The notes under the pieces: model-generated | Database searches by the model: none | What the model was told of the DNA's origin: nothing | What the model saw: only the letters and a program-made list of their open reading frames with translations | In this document: positions 17,668 to 26,535 of the stretch, one piece after another | How positions within the stretch are numbered: position 1 is the stretch's first letter | Layout of the letters: every line of letters begins with the position of its first letter | Position numbers and translations under genes: made by a program | Assembly (NCBI GenBank): GCA_035573675.1 | Contig: DATMAB010000015.1 | Location: 248,001-312,000, forward strand | Direction of reading: 5' to 3' | DNA length: 64,000 bases | Origin: Terriglobales bacterium | GTDB lineage: Bacteria > Acidobacteriota > Terriglobia > Terriglobales > Acidobacteriaceae

Positions 17668-18777
17668 CTAAGCCGAAAGCACTTCCTTGCGCACCGTCAG
17701 CTTCTCCACCAGCGCCTGCTTGACCTCATACCCGCGCCCCGGCTGATCGGGAACCGCAATCGTCCCCTGCGGCGAAACCTCCACGTCGGGCTCGATGATG
17801 TCCTCTTTCCAATACCGCTTGGAAGCAGAGACATCTCCCGGAAGCGAGAACCCTTCGAGCGTTGAAAGCGCCACGTTGTGGGCCCGGCCTACGCCCGACT
17901 CGAGCATCCCGCCGCACCACACCGGCACGTTGTGCGCCCGCGCCGTGTCATGGACGCAGATGGCTTCGCTCATCCCGCCCACGCGGCCCACCTTGATGTT
18001 GATGATGCGGCAGGCGCCCAGCTCCAGTGCCGCCTGCGCATCGCGCGCGCTGCGTATGCCTTCATCCAGGCAGATCGCGGTCTGCAGTTGCTTCTGCAGC
18101 CTGGCGTGAAAGTAGAAGTCGTCATTCCACAGCGGCTGCTCGATCATCAGCAGTCGGAACTGGTCGAAGCGCTTCAGGTGCTCCGTGTCGTCAAGCGTGT
18201 AGGCTGAGTTCGCGTCGCAGCTCAGCAGGATCTCCGGCCAGCGCTCGCGGATGCGCGCAAACACTGCCACGTCCCATCCCGGCTTGCACTTCACCTTGAT
18301 GCGCCGGTAGCCCGCCGCCAGCTCCTTCTCGATCTTTTCCAGCAACTGCTCTACCGAATCCTGGATGCCGATGGAGACGCCGCACGCGATCTCGCGCCGC
18401 GTCCCGCCCACCAGCTTCCACAGCGGCACGCCCTTGATCTGCGCCTCGGCGTCCCACAGCGCATTCTCCAGAGCCGCCTTGGCCATGCGATGCGCGCGCA
18501 CCCGCGCGAACAGCGGCACGCAATCCCTGGCCGTCGCCAGCTCCTTTCCGGCCAGCGCCGGACCCAGGTACTTGGTCAGCACGTACCACGCCGTTTCGGC
18601 CGACTCCTCGCTGTAGAACGGGTCCTCGCCCGCGACGCACTCGCCCCAGCCCTCGGCGCCATCCGTTTCTACCGTCACCAGCACGATGCGCCGCTCCGTG
18701 ACGCGGCTGAAGCTGGTCTCGAAGAAATGCACCAGCGGCATGCGGAGCTCGCGTAGCGTGATGGACTTCACCTTCAT
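17668..18777 (-). CDS. menC: o-Succinylbenzoate synthase / N-succinylamino acid racemase (enolase superfamily)
   Basis: From ATG 18777 (MKVKSITLRELRMPL) the protein has 369 residues, the usual length; a longer frame opening at 19152 overlaps the GNAT gene and is rejected. Catalytic Lys pair in RRIKVKCKPGWD, metal ligands in SCDANSAY, IEQPLW and CLDEGI, and the second-side Lys in INIKVGRVGG define the OSBS/NSAR subgroup. Menaquinone synthesis (OSBS) and N-succinyl-amino-acid racemisation are both known for this subgroup. The upstream GNAT gene resembles the succinyltransferase that accompanies true NSARs, so racemase activity should be considered. No other men genes are present in the window. 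Confidence 0.85.
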   Translation of the reverse strand: MKVKSITLRELRMPLVHFFETSFSRVTERRIVLVTVETDGAEGWGECVAGEDPFYSEESAETAWYVLTKYLGPALAGKELATARDCVPLFARVRAHRMAKAALENALWDAEAQIKGVPLWKLVGGTRREIACGVSIGIQDSVEQLLEKIEKELAAGYRRIKVKCKPGWDVAVFARIRERWPEILLSCDANSAYTLDDTEHLKRFDQFRLLMIEQPLWNDDFYFHARLQKQLQTAICLDEGIRSARDAQAALELGACRIINIKVGRVGGMSEAICVHDTARAHNVPVWCGGMLESGVGRAHNVALSTLEGFSLPGDVSASKRYWKEDIIEPDVEVSPQGTIAVPDQPGRGYEVKQALVEKLTVRKEVLSA

Positions 18778-18835
18778 GAGTGCCGGAGTCCAGCCTCGTT
18801 CGATCTTGCCTTGGCTGATTGCTGACTGCCGACGG

Positions 18836-19603
18836 CTATTTGCTCGCGTACGACCACTGCTCGTCCCACCGTCCCAGCAGGAACCGGCCGTTGCCCTGCG
18901 CGTCGCGCTCGTACCCCAGAACGGCCAGGCCGCTCGAAAACGCGCGCAGGAACTCTTCCCGGTTGCGCTGCTGCAGGTCACGAGCCTTCTCCCGGTCGGA
19001 CGGCGAAGCCTTCCACTCGTAGATCTTGCCCGCAACCTCGATGATCTTTTCGGTGACAAAGTCGGGCCGCCTGCCGGTTGAAAGCAGCGTCTCCACCCGG
19101 CGCGAGCGCAGCCACCACTCCGCCACCAGGCGGTCGGTGGGCAGGCCGCCATGCAGCGGCGACGACGTCGTGCCGTACTGGTTGATGGTGTAGCGCCGCG
19201 CGATAGCGCCCAGCCGTTCGATGTTCAAGTGCGCGTTCTTGATCTCCAGCGGATCGAAGGTCCACTCGATCAGCTCGAAGCCGCGCGCCAGGGCATCCTC
19301 TCTCTGCGCGAACTTCAACCGCCTTCCCAGTCCCGAGTTGCGGTAGCTCTCCTTGACCGCCAGCATGTGGGAATGCAGGTAGGCATGCCCGCCACGGGTT
19401 CCCGGCACCGACATGGCGAACCCCACCATGCGCTCGCCATCGAACGCCCCGATGATCTGCCCGCCTACCTTCTCCGCCACCACGAACAGCCGCAGCGGCA
19501 CCACGTCCAGATCGGAGAAGTTCCACACTTCCTTTTGAAGGTCGATGCAGCCGCGATATTCCTCCAGCCCGCGGCACGGGCGCACGATCACTTCGGGGCT
19601 CAC
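18836..19603 (-). CDS. GNAT-family N-acyltransferase (COG3375-like)
   Basis: 255 residues from GTG 19603, which overlaps the mazG TGA (GTGA), so translation is probably coupled. The acyl-CoA-binding region is about residues 75-120 (HSHMLAVKESYRNSGLGRRLK; SGLGRRLK is the R/QxxGxG/A loop). EWTFDPLEIKNAHLNIERLGA is characteristic of the COG3375 group. In Geobacillus a relative of this group succinylates D-amino acids for the neighbouring racemase. The racemase-like gene starts 58 nt downstream here. The substrate remains inference. Confidence 0.8.
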   Translation of the reverse strand: MSPEVIVRPCRGLEEYRGCIDLQKEVWNFSDLDVVPLRLFVVAEKVGGQIIGAFDGERMVGFAMSVPGTRGGHAYLHSHMLAVKESYRNSGLGRRLKFAQREDALARGFELIEWTFDPLEIKNAHLNIERLGAIARRYTINQYGTTSSPLHGGLPTDRLVAEWWLRSRRVETLLSTGRRPDFVTEKIIEVAGKIYEWKASPSDREKARDLQQRNREEFLRAFSSGLAVLGYERDAQGNGRFLLGRWDEQWSYASK

Positions 19604-20526
19604 GGCGCCGCCTCTCCCCGCTCTCGTTCCTTGGACTGCTGCCACAGAGCTTCCAGTTCCTCCAGCGGCGTCTCCTGCGGGCGGCGTCCTCGGCGGCGCA
19701 ATTCCTCCTCCAGCCACTGGAAGCGCCGCTTGAACTTGCGATTGGTCTTGCGCAGCGCCGACTCCGGATCGAGCGAGAGATAACGCGCTAGGTTGGCCAC
19801 CACGAACAGCAGGTCGCCGATCTCGTCCTCCAGCCGCTGTCGCAGCTCTTCGGGGATTTTCGCCCCGCGCGCGCCGGCCACGCCTGCCGCCGATTCCGGC
19901 CTTGGACCCGGCGCCGGATACTGTTCCAGGTTGCGCCGCAGCTCTCCGGTCTCCTCCTCCAGCTTCTCGAACAGGCCTTCGATGGTGGGCCAGTCGAAAC
20001 CGACGTGCGCCGCGCGCGAACTCAACTTCAGCGCCTCCAGCAGCGCCGGGATCGCCGACGACACGCCGGCCAGCACCGACCGCGGCTCCTCTTCCTTCCC
20101 TGCCTCCCCCAGACCGGCGCGTTCCTCCAAGCGCTTCTTCTGCTCCGCCGCCTTCAGCGCTTCCCAGTTGCGCAGCACATCGGCCGGCGTTTCCGCCTTC
20201 ACATCGGAGAACACGTGCGGATGCCGGTCCACCAGCTTCTGGCTCAGCCGTTCCAGCACCTCATCGATGGTGAAGTGTCCGGCCTCGCGGGCCATCTCGG
20301 CATAGAAAAGAACTTGCAGCAGCAGGTCGCCGAGCTCGCCGCGCAGCTCCTGCCAGTCGCGCTTGTCGATGGCTTCCAGAACCTCGTAGGTCTCTTCGAG
20401 CGTGTAGGGCTTGATGGAATCGAAGGTCTGCTCACGGTCCCACGGACAGCCGCCCGGCGCGCGCAGCCGCTCCATGATTTCGACCGCGCGTTCGAAGCGT
20501 TCTCCCCGCGTTGGAGGCATGGGCAA
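19600..20526 (-). CDS. mazG: Nucleoside triphosphate pyrophosphohydrolase MazG
   Basis: 308 residues. It hydrolyses (d)NTPs to monophosphate and pyrophosphate, clearing non-canonical nucleotides. Two MazG domains are visible. The N-terminal one has LRAPGGCPWDREQTFDSIKP followed by LEETYEVLEAID and GELGDLLLQVLFYAEMARE (ExxE...ExxD metal site). The second is about residues 150-280 (HVGFDWPTIEGLFEKLEEE, LEDEIGDLLFVVANLARYL). A long Pro/Ala/Gly linker separates parts of domain 2. ATG 20520 is an alternative start. It is followed directly by the GNAT gene (4-nt overlap). Confidence 0.93.
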   Translation of the reverse strand: MPMPPTRGERFERAVEIMERLRAPGGCPWDREQTFDSIKPYTLEETYEVLEAIDKRDWQELRGELGDLLLQVLFYAEMAREAGHFTIDEVLERLSQKLVDRHPHVFSDVKAETPADVLRNWEALKAAEQKKRLEERAGLGEAGKEEEPRSVLAGVSSAIPALLEALKLSSRAAHVGFDWPTIEGLFEKLEEETGELRRNLEQYPAPGPRPESAAGVAGARGAKIPEELRQRLEDEIGDLLFVVANLARYLSLDPESALRKTNRKFKRRFQWLEEELRRRGRRPQETPLEELEALWQQSKERERGEAAP

Positions 20527-20641
20527 CTAATCTAACCGAGTTGCTGAGCGATGCCAAACTCGCCGCGCGTACTTTGTAGCGCCGGCGCCCCGCCGGCCGT
20601 CGCGGTGGCATCCCTTCCGCCGCCATGCAGGACATTCGCGA

Positions 20642-21355
20642 CTACCTCGGAAGCTTCATTGTCCTGACCAGCAACTCCGTGTCGTCTGAGATGATGGCGT
20701 CCACCCCTGCTTCCGCCAGCCGTACCATGTCTCTCGTTTCGTTCACTGTCCACACGAAGACCTTCTTCCCCGCGACTTGCAGCTTCTCCAGGCGCTTCTG
20801 AGTCAGCAGGTCGAGATGCAGCATCACGTACTGTACCGGCAGCTTGGGCCACGCCACCAGGGCGTAGGCGCGGTCGCTGATGTACCCCAGCGGAAGGTCG
20901 GCCTGCTGCAGCCGCAGCGCCACCAGCACTTCCGGTTGGAACGACGAGATTACGTACTCCCTCTGCGGTGGATATTGGCGCAGCAGCCTGGCTACGCGCT
21001 CCTCGAGTCCGCGGACCTTCACCTCGATATCGAGGACCGCTCGGGCCGCGTAACGCGCCAGCACTTGCTCGAGCGTGGGCGGCCCTTCTTTGCCGCCCAC
21101 CGCTTGCCGCAACTGCTCATATGCGGTGGCGGCGACTTCCATCCCGGCCACGGTCGCATCATGCACCACGACCGCCTCGCCGTCGGCCGTGCGGCGGACG
21201 TCGAACTCAAAGCCGTCACACCCGTGGGCCAGAGCCAGGTCGAACGCCGCCAGCGTGTTCTCGGGAGCGGCCTTCCGGGCCCCGCGATGCCCGAGCAGCA
21301 AGGGTCGCTGCGCGCGTTTCACCGCGCTGCCGGCGGGCGGAAAGGCTTGCGGCAA
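20642..21355 (-). CDS. Glycerophosphodiester phosphodiesterase
   Basis: 237 residues with a TIM-barrel GDPD domain. LLLGHRGARKAAPENTLAAF carries the HR and EN residues, GCDGFEFDVRRTADGE the metal-binding Glu and Asp, and VVVHDATV the catalytic His. It hydrolyses glycerophosphodiesters from phospholipid turnover to glycerol-3-phosphate and an alcohol. No signal peptide, so cytoplasmic (UgpQ-like). It begins 3 nt after the zinc-ribbon gene and is likely in the bshC-to-menC transcript. Confidence 0.92.
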   Translation of the reverse strand: MPQAFPPAGSAVKRAQRPLLLGHRGARKAAPENTLAAFDLALAHGCDGFEFDVRRTADGEAVVVHDATVAGMEVAATAYEQLRQAVGGKEGPPTLEQVLARYAARAVLDIEVKVRGLEERVARLLRQYPPQREYVISSFQPEVLVALRLQQADLPLGYISDRAYALVAWPKLPVQYVMLHLDLLTQKRLEKLQVAGKKVFVWTVNETRDMVRLAEAGVDAIISDDTELLVRTMKLPR

Positions 21356-21358
21356 GGG

Positions 21359-21664
21359 CTAGTCCAGGTCGATGTCGCGGATGAGGGGCTTGTCCGGAGC
21401 TTCTTTGGCGCGCTTCATGGCTTCCTGGAACTTCTTCTCCAGCAGGTCCGCGGAATGCTTCTGCGCCTCCACCGATTGCTGAAAGATGGACTCACGCCGG
21501 CTGTCCTGTTCCTTCAGCGCGCGGGCGGCCTGGTCCAGGTCCTCAAAGGTCTTGGGAGCCTTCGCCGGCGTGTGCGCAATCACCGCCTTGGTGGCCGCGT
21601 CTACTTTCAGCAACGCGCCGCAGCACGGACACGGAACCTCGAAGGGCTGTGGGTTCTTGGCCAT
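21359..21664 (-). CDS. Small zinc-ribbon/coiled-coil hypothetical protein
   Basis: 101 residues from ATG 21664 (MAKNPQPFEVPCPCCGALL). A CPCCG knuckle at the N-terminus resembles a half zinc ribbon. It is followed by a helical, Gln/Lys/Glu-rich region (about 45-90) likely to form a coiled coil. No further cysteine pair is present, so metal binding would need dimerisation. It lies 35 nt after bshC and 3 nt before the GDPD gene. The function is unknown. Confidence 0.65.
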   Translation of the reverse strand: MAKNPQPFEVPCPCCGALLKVDAATKAVIAHTPAKAPKTFEDLDQAARALKEQDSRRESIFQQSVEAQKHSADLLEKKFQEAMKRAKEAPDKPLIRDIDLD

Positions 21665-21699
21665 CAGGGGAATCATACCCCAGACACTGGGAAGGTGGA

Positions 21700-23331
21700 C
21701 TACAGGTTGATCATTTGATGCCCAGCGCATCCCAACTGCGCGGCGTCATACAGTCTGAGCAGCAAACCCGTGCCGTAGCGCGCCACATAGGTGATCCCGC
21801 CGATCTCCCGCTCCTGCAGCGCCTTGTGCGGATAGAGCGAATTGTTGAGCTGCCCGGCATGCCGCACGATCTCCTGATTGCGACGCAACTGGGCGCGTGC
21901 TGCGCGTCCTCGCAATCGCTCCAGTTGGTGCGTCATCTTGGACCGGGCTTTTGTAGCGGCCGCCACCAGCGTGGGATCCAGTTGTTTCAGGGAAGCGGAG
22001 ATGGCGTCGAGCGATGCAGTAAGGGCATCGGAGGCGGAGTCAAAGTGCGCAGCCAGGTCGGGCGGGATACATCGTTTGGCTAGGGCCTCGCGCAGGTGCT
22101 CCACACCGTGGAACGTATCCGCCAGGCCCACCTGGTAGCGGCCTAACAATCGCTGGATGCGTGGTTCGACCAGGGTCGCGCTGAAGCGTGGCACCACCGG
22201 CGTCACCCGCCCCAGCAACTCTTCATAGACCACCGCCGCCTGCGCGAAGTACGCCACCTCTGCCGGACCTCCGACGTAGGCCACGGTGGGTAGCAGGTAA
22301 TCCTCCACCACCGGCCGCAGCAGCACGTTGGCGCTGAACTCTTCCGGATGCTCGGTGATGCGCTTCGCCAATTCATCCGGGCTCATCTTCTGCCGGCCCG
22401 CCTGGAACCCCCCATTCCCCCGGTGCACCGGCAACCGCGCCCCGCCCTGCAGATGAAACAGGAGGGTGGACTCGGGCGTCACCTTCACCTGCGCATGGAA
22501 GCCGCGGGCTTCCAGTGCCTTGTTGCGCTCGAGCAGCGCCCGGTCAAGGTCGGCCGCAGCCACCGCCGCCGCTCGCAGCACCGGCTCCGCGATGCGATGC
22601 AGTTCCGGATCGGAAGCATCCACCAGCACGATCCCGGAGTCGCGGAACAGCCGCGAGAACAGGCGCGCGAACGCCCCGCCCAGGGTCTCCCCTGGCCGGT
22701 AGCTTTCGCGAAGGAACTCGCAGGCCTCCGAATCTCCCAGCACGCGGCTCGCCGCCCGCACGGCTTCTTCGATTTCGGCGCCCAGTCGTATCGAACCGAC
22801 GGGTGCGTTCTCGCCGCCCCGCGACGAGGTCTCAATCCGTTCCAGGTCTCCCTCGGCATTGAGCAAGGTGACGTGATTCACCTCGGCCAGGTCGTGATCC
22901 TCGGTGGCGAGCCAGAAAATTGGGATGCAGTCAGCCCCGGCCTGCGACTCTTCCACCGCCAGTCGGATGGCCGTCAGCGCCTTGTAGATCGAAAACAGTG
23001 GCCCGCCGAACAATCCCACCTGTTGCCCGGTGACCACCGCCGCGGCCCCGGCGCGGAAGCGCGCCAGGCTTTCCAGCGTCGCCTTCGACGCGCCCCACTC
23101 TCGGTTCTGGCGCTGCAGAACGTCGGCCACCCGCTGGCGCCGCTCCGTGTCGTAACGGATTGTCCTCGCCTCCTCCGCCAGCCAATTCCTGGAAAACGGA
23201 GGTCGCGGGTAGAACTCCCGTACCGCCTCGTGATTCGAGGTATACTCTGCGAACAGGCGCGACGTGTGGGGGATCGTGCTGTAGGGCAGACAGTCCGTCG
23301 ACACTGGGTTCAGCTTCTCCTCGTCCGCCAT
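21700..23331 (-). CDS. bshC: Bacillithiol biosynthesis cysteine-adding enzyme BshC
   Basis: 543 residues, the family's normal length. It adds cysteine to glucosaminyl-malate, the last step of bacillithiol synthesis. Recognisable signatures are FYPRPPFSRNW near the N-terminus, AAAVVTGQQVGLFGGPLFSIYKALTAI (positions about 95-121) and PIFWLATEDHDLAEVNHV, followed by the C-terminal coiled coil. bshA lies at 39.5 kb in the same window. The deacetylase gene bshB is not seen. A TAGAAT overlaps the assigned ATG on the minus strand, so the exact start is uncertain. Confidence 0.93.
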   Translation of the reverse strand: MADEEKLNPVSTDCLPYSTIPHTSRLFAEYTSNHEAVREFYPRPPFSRNWLAEEARTIRYDTERRQRVADVLQRQNREWGASKATLESLARFRAGAAAVVTGQQVGLFGGPLFSIYKALTAIRLAVEESQAGADCIPIFWLATEDHDLAEVNHVTLLNAEGDLERIETSSRGGENAPVGSIRLGAEIEEAVRAASRVLGDSEACEFLRESYRPGETLGGAFARLFSRLFRDSGIVLVDASDPELHRIAEPVLRAAAVAAADLDRALLERNKALEARGFHAQVKVTPESTLLFHLQGGARLPVHRGNGGFQAGRQKMSPDELAKRITEHPEEFSANVLLRPVVEDYLLPTVAYVGGPAEVAYFAQAAVVYEELLGRVTPVVPRFSATLVEPRIQRLLGRYQVGLADTFHGVEHLREALAKRCIPPDLAAHFDSASDALTASLDAISASLKQLDPTLVAAATKARSKMTHQLERLRGRAARAQLRRNQEIVRHAGQLNNSLYPHKALQEREIGGITYVARYGTGLLLRLYDAAQLGCAGHQMINL

Positions 23332-23465
23332 TCTACAGGGCGCAGGAGAATGGATAACTCATGCCGCCAAAGGATGCACAAATTCGGCTCCCCGTCATGG
23401 ACGTTGTCCTGTAGACGCCCTCGGCGTCTCGCTCGGGCCACGACCTTCGCGCTCCTGGGGGAATT

Positions 23466-25235
23466 ATGTGCAGGAAGCTTCGAACATTTGGGCTCGCAGT
23501 TGGAATGGCTGTTTGTCTTATCTCCATCGCCTTAGTCGTGCACGGCACTCCATTGCTGCAGGGCGACCGTCAAGCTCGTCCGGAGCCGGCTCAGTTTCGC
23601 ACCGCGGCGGAGCTGGTTCTGGTTCCGGTGGTCGTCCTGGACAAGAACCGGAAACACGTTTCCGGCCTGACCGCCGCCGACTTTGAAATAACGGAAAAGG
23701 GCAAGGTTCAGAAGATCGCCACCTTCGAGGAGGTCACTGCCTCCAAGGACGTGTCACGCCTTGTGATCCGGCATCGCCCGGGAGAGTTCACCAACGCGGC
23801 GGCCAGCGGAGCACCAACCGCCAAGCAGCTCATCATCATTGTCGTGGATCTTGTGAACACCGGCTTCACGGACCAGGCTCGAGGTCGCCACGCGATGATC
23901 GAGTATCTTTCCTCCACCTTGGTTCCCGGCTCGCCGATTGCCCTCCTGGTCATGCACCGTAACGGAGTGCGTCTGGTCCACGACTTCACTCAGGATCCCG
24001 CGCTCATCGTCGCCGCCGTACGCCGCATCAAGGGCGAAACTCCTCCCGGGACGGCACCGGGCCGTTCCCTGCCCGTTGCCTTGGTCGGAACTGGACCAAG
24101 CCTTCCCGAGGGCGAGGCTCCGGCCGTCACTTCCCCGGACGCCTACCGACCTCCGACCGAACAGCAGGTAGCCGACTCCGCCAACCGCTTCCTCACCATG
24201 ATGACCAGTCCCGATGCCGGGCTCTCGGAATACGAGCGCTTCACCTCTCTGGAACTCACCATGGATGCCTTCCAGCATATTGCGCGTACTTTCGCCATGG
24301 TTCCTGGTCGCAAGTCCCTGATTTGGGCCACGGGCAGCTTCCCCTTCATTCTGCTGGAAGCCCGCGACATCCTCGACAGCCGCCAGGCCGCCATATACGA
24401 GCGCACTTTCAAGGCCCTTAACGACGCCAACATTGCCGTCTATCCCGTGGATATCCGCGGGCTGGCTGGCTCTTCTTTCGGCGACATTCGCGGCTGCACA
24501 AGCTGTGGTGGGCTGGGTTTCAGCACTGTAGGCGTACGCGACATCCAGACAAACGACTACACCCTCCACTCCAGCCTCAGCACTCTGGATACCGTGGCTG
24601 AAATGACCGGCGGCCAGGCCTTCTACAACACCAATGACCTCCCCGGATCCTTCCGCGAAGCAGCGAACGAGTCCGCCTCTTACTACATGCTTGGCTATTA
24701 CCTTACTCAGAAAGTCAGCAAGGCGGAATGGCGCCCGCTCAAGGTGAGGGTCCTGCGGCCGGATCTCAAGGTTCGTGCCCGCAACGGATTCTTCGCCCTG
24801 CCCGAAAAGCCCGGCGATCCCGGACGCGACTTGGAGTTAGTCACCGCCTTGCGCAGTCCCCTTGACTATAACGCCCTTCCCGTCACCGTGCGTTGGACGG
24901 GCATTGACAACAAATCCGGTGGAGGCAAGCGCAACGCGCGCTTCGAGATCGTCCTCGACGCCGGAGTCGCATCGGTGGCCGAGTCCGACAGCAATCACCT
25001 GAGCCTCGAGTTTGCCGGGGTGGCACGAAGTCAGAAGGGAGAAACCTCTGGCCAGTTCCGCAAGGGTTACGACGCCAATCTTTCCCCTGAGGCGCTCGAG
25101 CAAATCCGTGGCAGCGGCATTACCTACAACGGTGCCATTGCACTCCCAGCCGGCGAGTACAGCGTGCGCTTCGTCGTCCGTGACAATATCTCCGGCCGCA
25201 TGGGGAGCGTCCTTGCCCCCCTGGCCGTTCCCTGA
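23466..25235 (+). CDS. Secreted VWFA-related domain protein (Acidobacteria type)
   Basis: 589 residues with an N-terminal signal (MCRKLRTFGLAVGMAVCLIS). Two regions are visible: an N-terminal domain with LVLVPVVVLDKNRKHVSGLT and DFEITEKGKVQKIATFEE, typical of the VWFA-related family expanded in Acidobacteria, and a von Willebrand A-like core with IIIVVDLVNTGFTDQARGR and MVPGRKSLIWATGSFPF. The metal site is imperfect (DLVNT rather than DxSxS). The C-terminal ~190 residues form a beta-rich domain. Probably extracellular or periplasmic, in adhesion or protein-protein contacts. Its role is unknown. Confidence 0.82.
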   Translation: MCRKLRTFGLAVGMAVCLISIALVVHGTPLLQGDRQARPEPAQFRTAAELVLVPVVVLDKNRKHVSGLTAADFEITEKGKVQKIATFEEVTASKDVSRLVIRHRPGEFTNAAASGAPTAKQLIIIVVDLVNTGFTDQARGRHAMIEYLSSTLVPGSPIALLVMHRNGVRLVHDFTQDPALIVAAVRRIKGETPPGTAPGRSLPVALVGTGPSLPEGEAPAVTSPDAYRPPTEQQVADSANRFLTMMTSPDAGLSEYERFTSLELTMDAFQHIARTFAMVPGRKSLIWATGSFPFILLEARDILDSRQAAIYERTFKALNDANIAVYPVDIRGLAGSSFGDIRGCTSCGGLGFSTVGVRDIQTNDYTLHSSLSTLDTVAEMTGGQAFYNTNDLPGSFREAANESASYYMLGYYLTQKVSKAEWRPLKVRVLRPDLKVRARNGFFALPEKPGDPGRDLELVTALRSPLDYNALPVTVRWTGIDNKSGGGKRNARFEIVLDAGVASVAESDSNHLSLEFAGVARSQKGETSGQFRKGYDANLSPEALEQIRGSGITYNGAIALPAGEYSVRFVVRDNISGRMGSVLAPLAVP

Positions 25236-25273
25236 GCGGGCGCGTCCGGGCGTTCACGTCTCGCCTGCCCTCA

Positions 25274-25302
25274 TTGACTTCGACCGTGCCCGCCCCCACA
25301 AT
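25274..25302 (+). promoter_or_regulatory. Promoter of tmRNA
   Basis: TTGACT (25274-25279), a 17-nt spacer and CACAAT (25297-25302). Transcription would start near 25309, giving a 5' leader of about 15 nt to be removed by RNase P before the mature end at 25324. The -10 box is weak (4 of 6). Confidence 0.45.
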
Positions 25303-25323
25303 GGAAAGTGTCGCCGGCATCGT

Positions 25324-25692
25324 GGGGGCGTCACGGCTTCGACGGAAATGCTTGCGGCCAAGAGGCATGCCGGGGTGCATGCACCCGTGATCGCGTGCAA
25401 ACACACAAGTGCCAACACTGAGCTGGCATACGCTGCTTAATTGATTAAGTAGCCGTCCTCCGCGGCTTCGCCCGCGGGCTGCGGAAGGACGTCGCACAGC
25501 GGGCTGGTTTCCGGCGCTCGGCCCGTGCGCCGGAAGCGAGATCATCGGGCTAGCCTTCCGCGTTTCTTGTCCGTTCTGAGCGCGGGCGGCGAAGGTTTCC
25601 TGCCTCAGCGGGAAGCGGGAACGCGACTACGCATGTAGGCTCTTGGCTGATAACATTTTCGGACCCCGGTTCAACTCCGGGCGCCTCCACCA
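25324..25692 (+). ncRNA. ssrA: Transfer-messenger RNA (tmRNA)
   Basis: The 5' end GGGGGCG (25324-25330) pairs with CGCCTCC (25682-25688) as a 7-bp acceptor stem with one G-U pair, followed by ACCA (CCA encoded). The 5' segment GTCACGGCTTCGACGG is the conserved D-like region and CCCGGTTCAACTCCGGG the T-arm. The tag reading frame ends with SANTELAYAA and TAA at 25438-25440, the usual hydrophobic AYAA/ALAA degradation tail. The resume codon is probably GCG at 25393 or a near-in-frame codon. It rescues stalled ribosomes with SmpB. It is a single-piece tmRNA of 369 nt. Confidence 0.95.
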
Positions 25693-25758
25693 TCGGTTCT
25701 CCTTGCGGACTTTCCCGCAGGCGTAGCCCAGCAATCCCCCGCGCTATACTCCTGCGCC

Positions 25759-25971
25759 ATGCCCTGTGAGGAACTCGGCCGGCTGCGGCAGCAGATTGCC
25801 GAGCTGCAGTCGCAGCTCAAGGAAAAGCAGCGGCTGGCGCGGCAATGGGCTGAGCACAACGTTGCCGCAAGCGGCAGCCGCCGTGACTGGGAGGAGTTCC
25901 TGAGCCGCAAGATCGCGCACACGGCCGCCCGGATCGAACAGCACCTGCGCGAACACGGCTGCCAGGAGTAG
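25759..25971 (+). CDS. Small coiled-coil hypothetical protein
   Basis: 70 residues, mostly a heptad-rich helix (RLRQQIAELQSQLKEKQRLA). A TATACT hexamer at 25745-25750 lies 8 nt before the ATG and would give a leaderless or very short leader. There is no recognised family. It sits between tmRNA and the convergent STAS gene, and codon use matches its neighbours, so it is probably a real small gene. Confidence 0.55.
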   Translation: MPCEELGRLRQQIAELQSQLKEKQRLARQWAEHNVAASGSRRDWEEFLSRKIAHTAARIEQHLREHGCQE

Positions 25972-26033
25972 GGACTTCCGGGGCTTCCGCCCAAGATTTG
26001 CAGCCGGAACCACGCTCAACGAGGAGGAAGGAG

Positions 26034-26387
26034 TTACGAAGCCGCTTTGGCGAAGGAGGCGACCGCCGCGTCTTCGCTGTCGAACGATTCGAACACCGTC
26101 ACCAGCTTGGTGATGGCCAACTGGTCGCGCACCCGCTGCGTGAGATTGGCCAGCCGGATGTCGCCACTGGCGCCGCGCGCCGAAGTGTACAGCCCGACCA
26201 GCGTCCCGAGGCCACCGCTATCGATGTAGCTGACGCCGCCCAGGTTGAGCACGATCTTCGAGGATTCGGCGATCAGGGCCTTCACCTTCTCCCGCAGTTC
26301 GGAGGCTTCGTCGCCGAAGACGATGCGACCGTTGCAGTAGACGACCGCGACATCGCCCACTTTCTTGACACTCAGCTTCAAGGCCAT
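26034..26387 (-). CDS. STAS-domain anti-sigma factor antagonist
   Basis: 117 residues forming a single STAS domain. VSYIDSGGLGTLVGLYTSA contains the Ser (about residue 57) phosphorylated by anti-sigma kinases in SpoIIAA/RsbV relatives. VVYCNGRIVFGDEASELRE and VFESFDSEDAAVASF fit the domain ends. It probably works in a partner-switching pathway controlling sigma factor or signalling output. No RsbW-like kinase gene is adjacent. A GGGAGG-like Shine-Dalgarno precedes the ATG at 26387. Confidence 0.9.
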   Translation of the reverse strand: MALKLSVKKVGDVAVVYCNGRIVFGDEASELREKVKALIAESSKIVLNLGGVSYIDSGGLGTLVGLYTSARGASGDIRLANLTQRVRDQLAITKLVTVFESFDSEDAAVASFAKAAS

Positions 26388-26455
26388 GAGAACCTCCCAG
26401 CGGATAAGAGCGCCGCGAAACAGTCGAGAAGCCTAAACCCGTGCGCGGTCGCTTG

Positions 26456-26492
26456 GCAAGCGCCGAACGGCGCGGCGCAAACATGGGGCACC
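26456..26492 (+). repeat. Hairpin repeat with ATGGGGCACC tail, degenerate copy
   Basis: The right arm GGCGCAAAC (26474-26482) plus the tail ATGGGGCACC (26483-26492) match the two better copies at 29.5 and 39.4 kb. The left arm keeps only GCGCC. It lies just before the dnaX -10 region (TATAAT 26519-26524). Confidence 0.6.
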
Positions 26493-26535
26493 GCCGGCAC
26501 CTTCGGAATACCCTCACGTATAATCGCCTCTGGTC

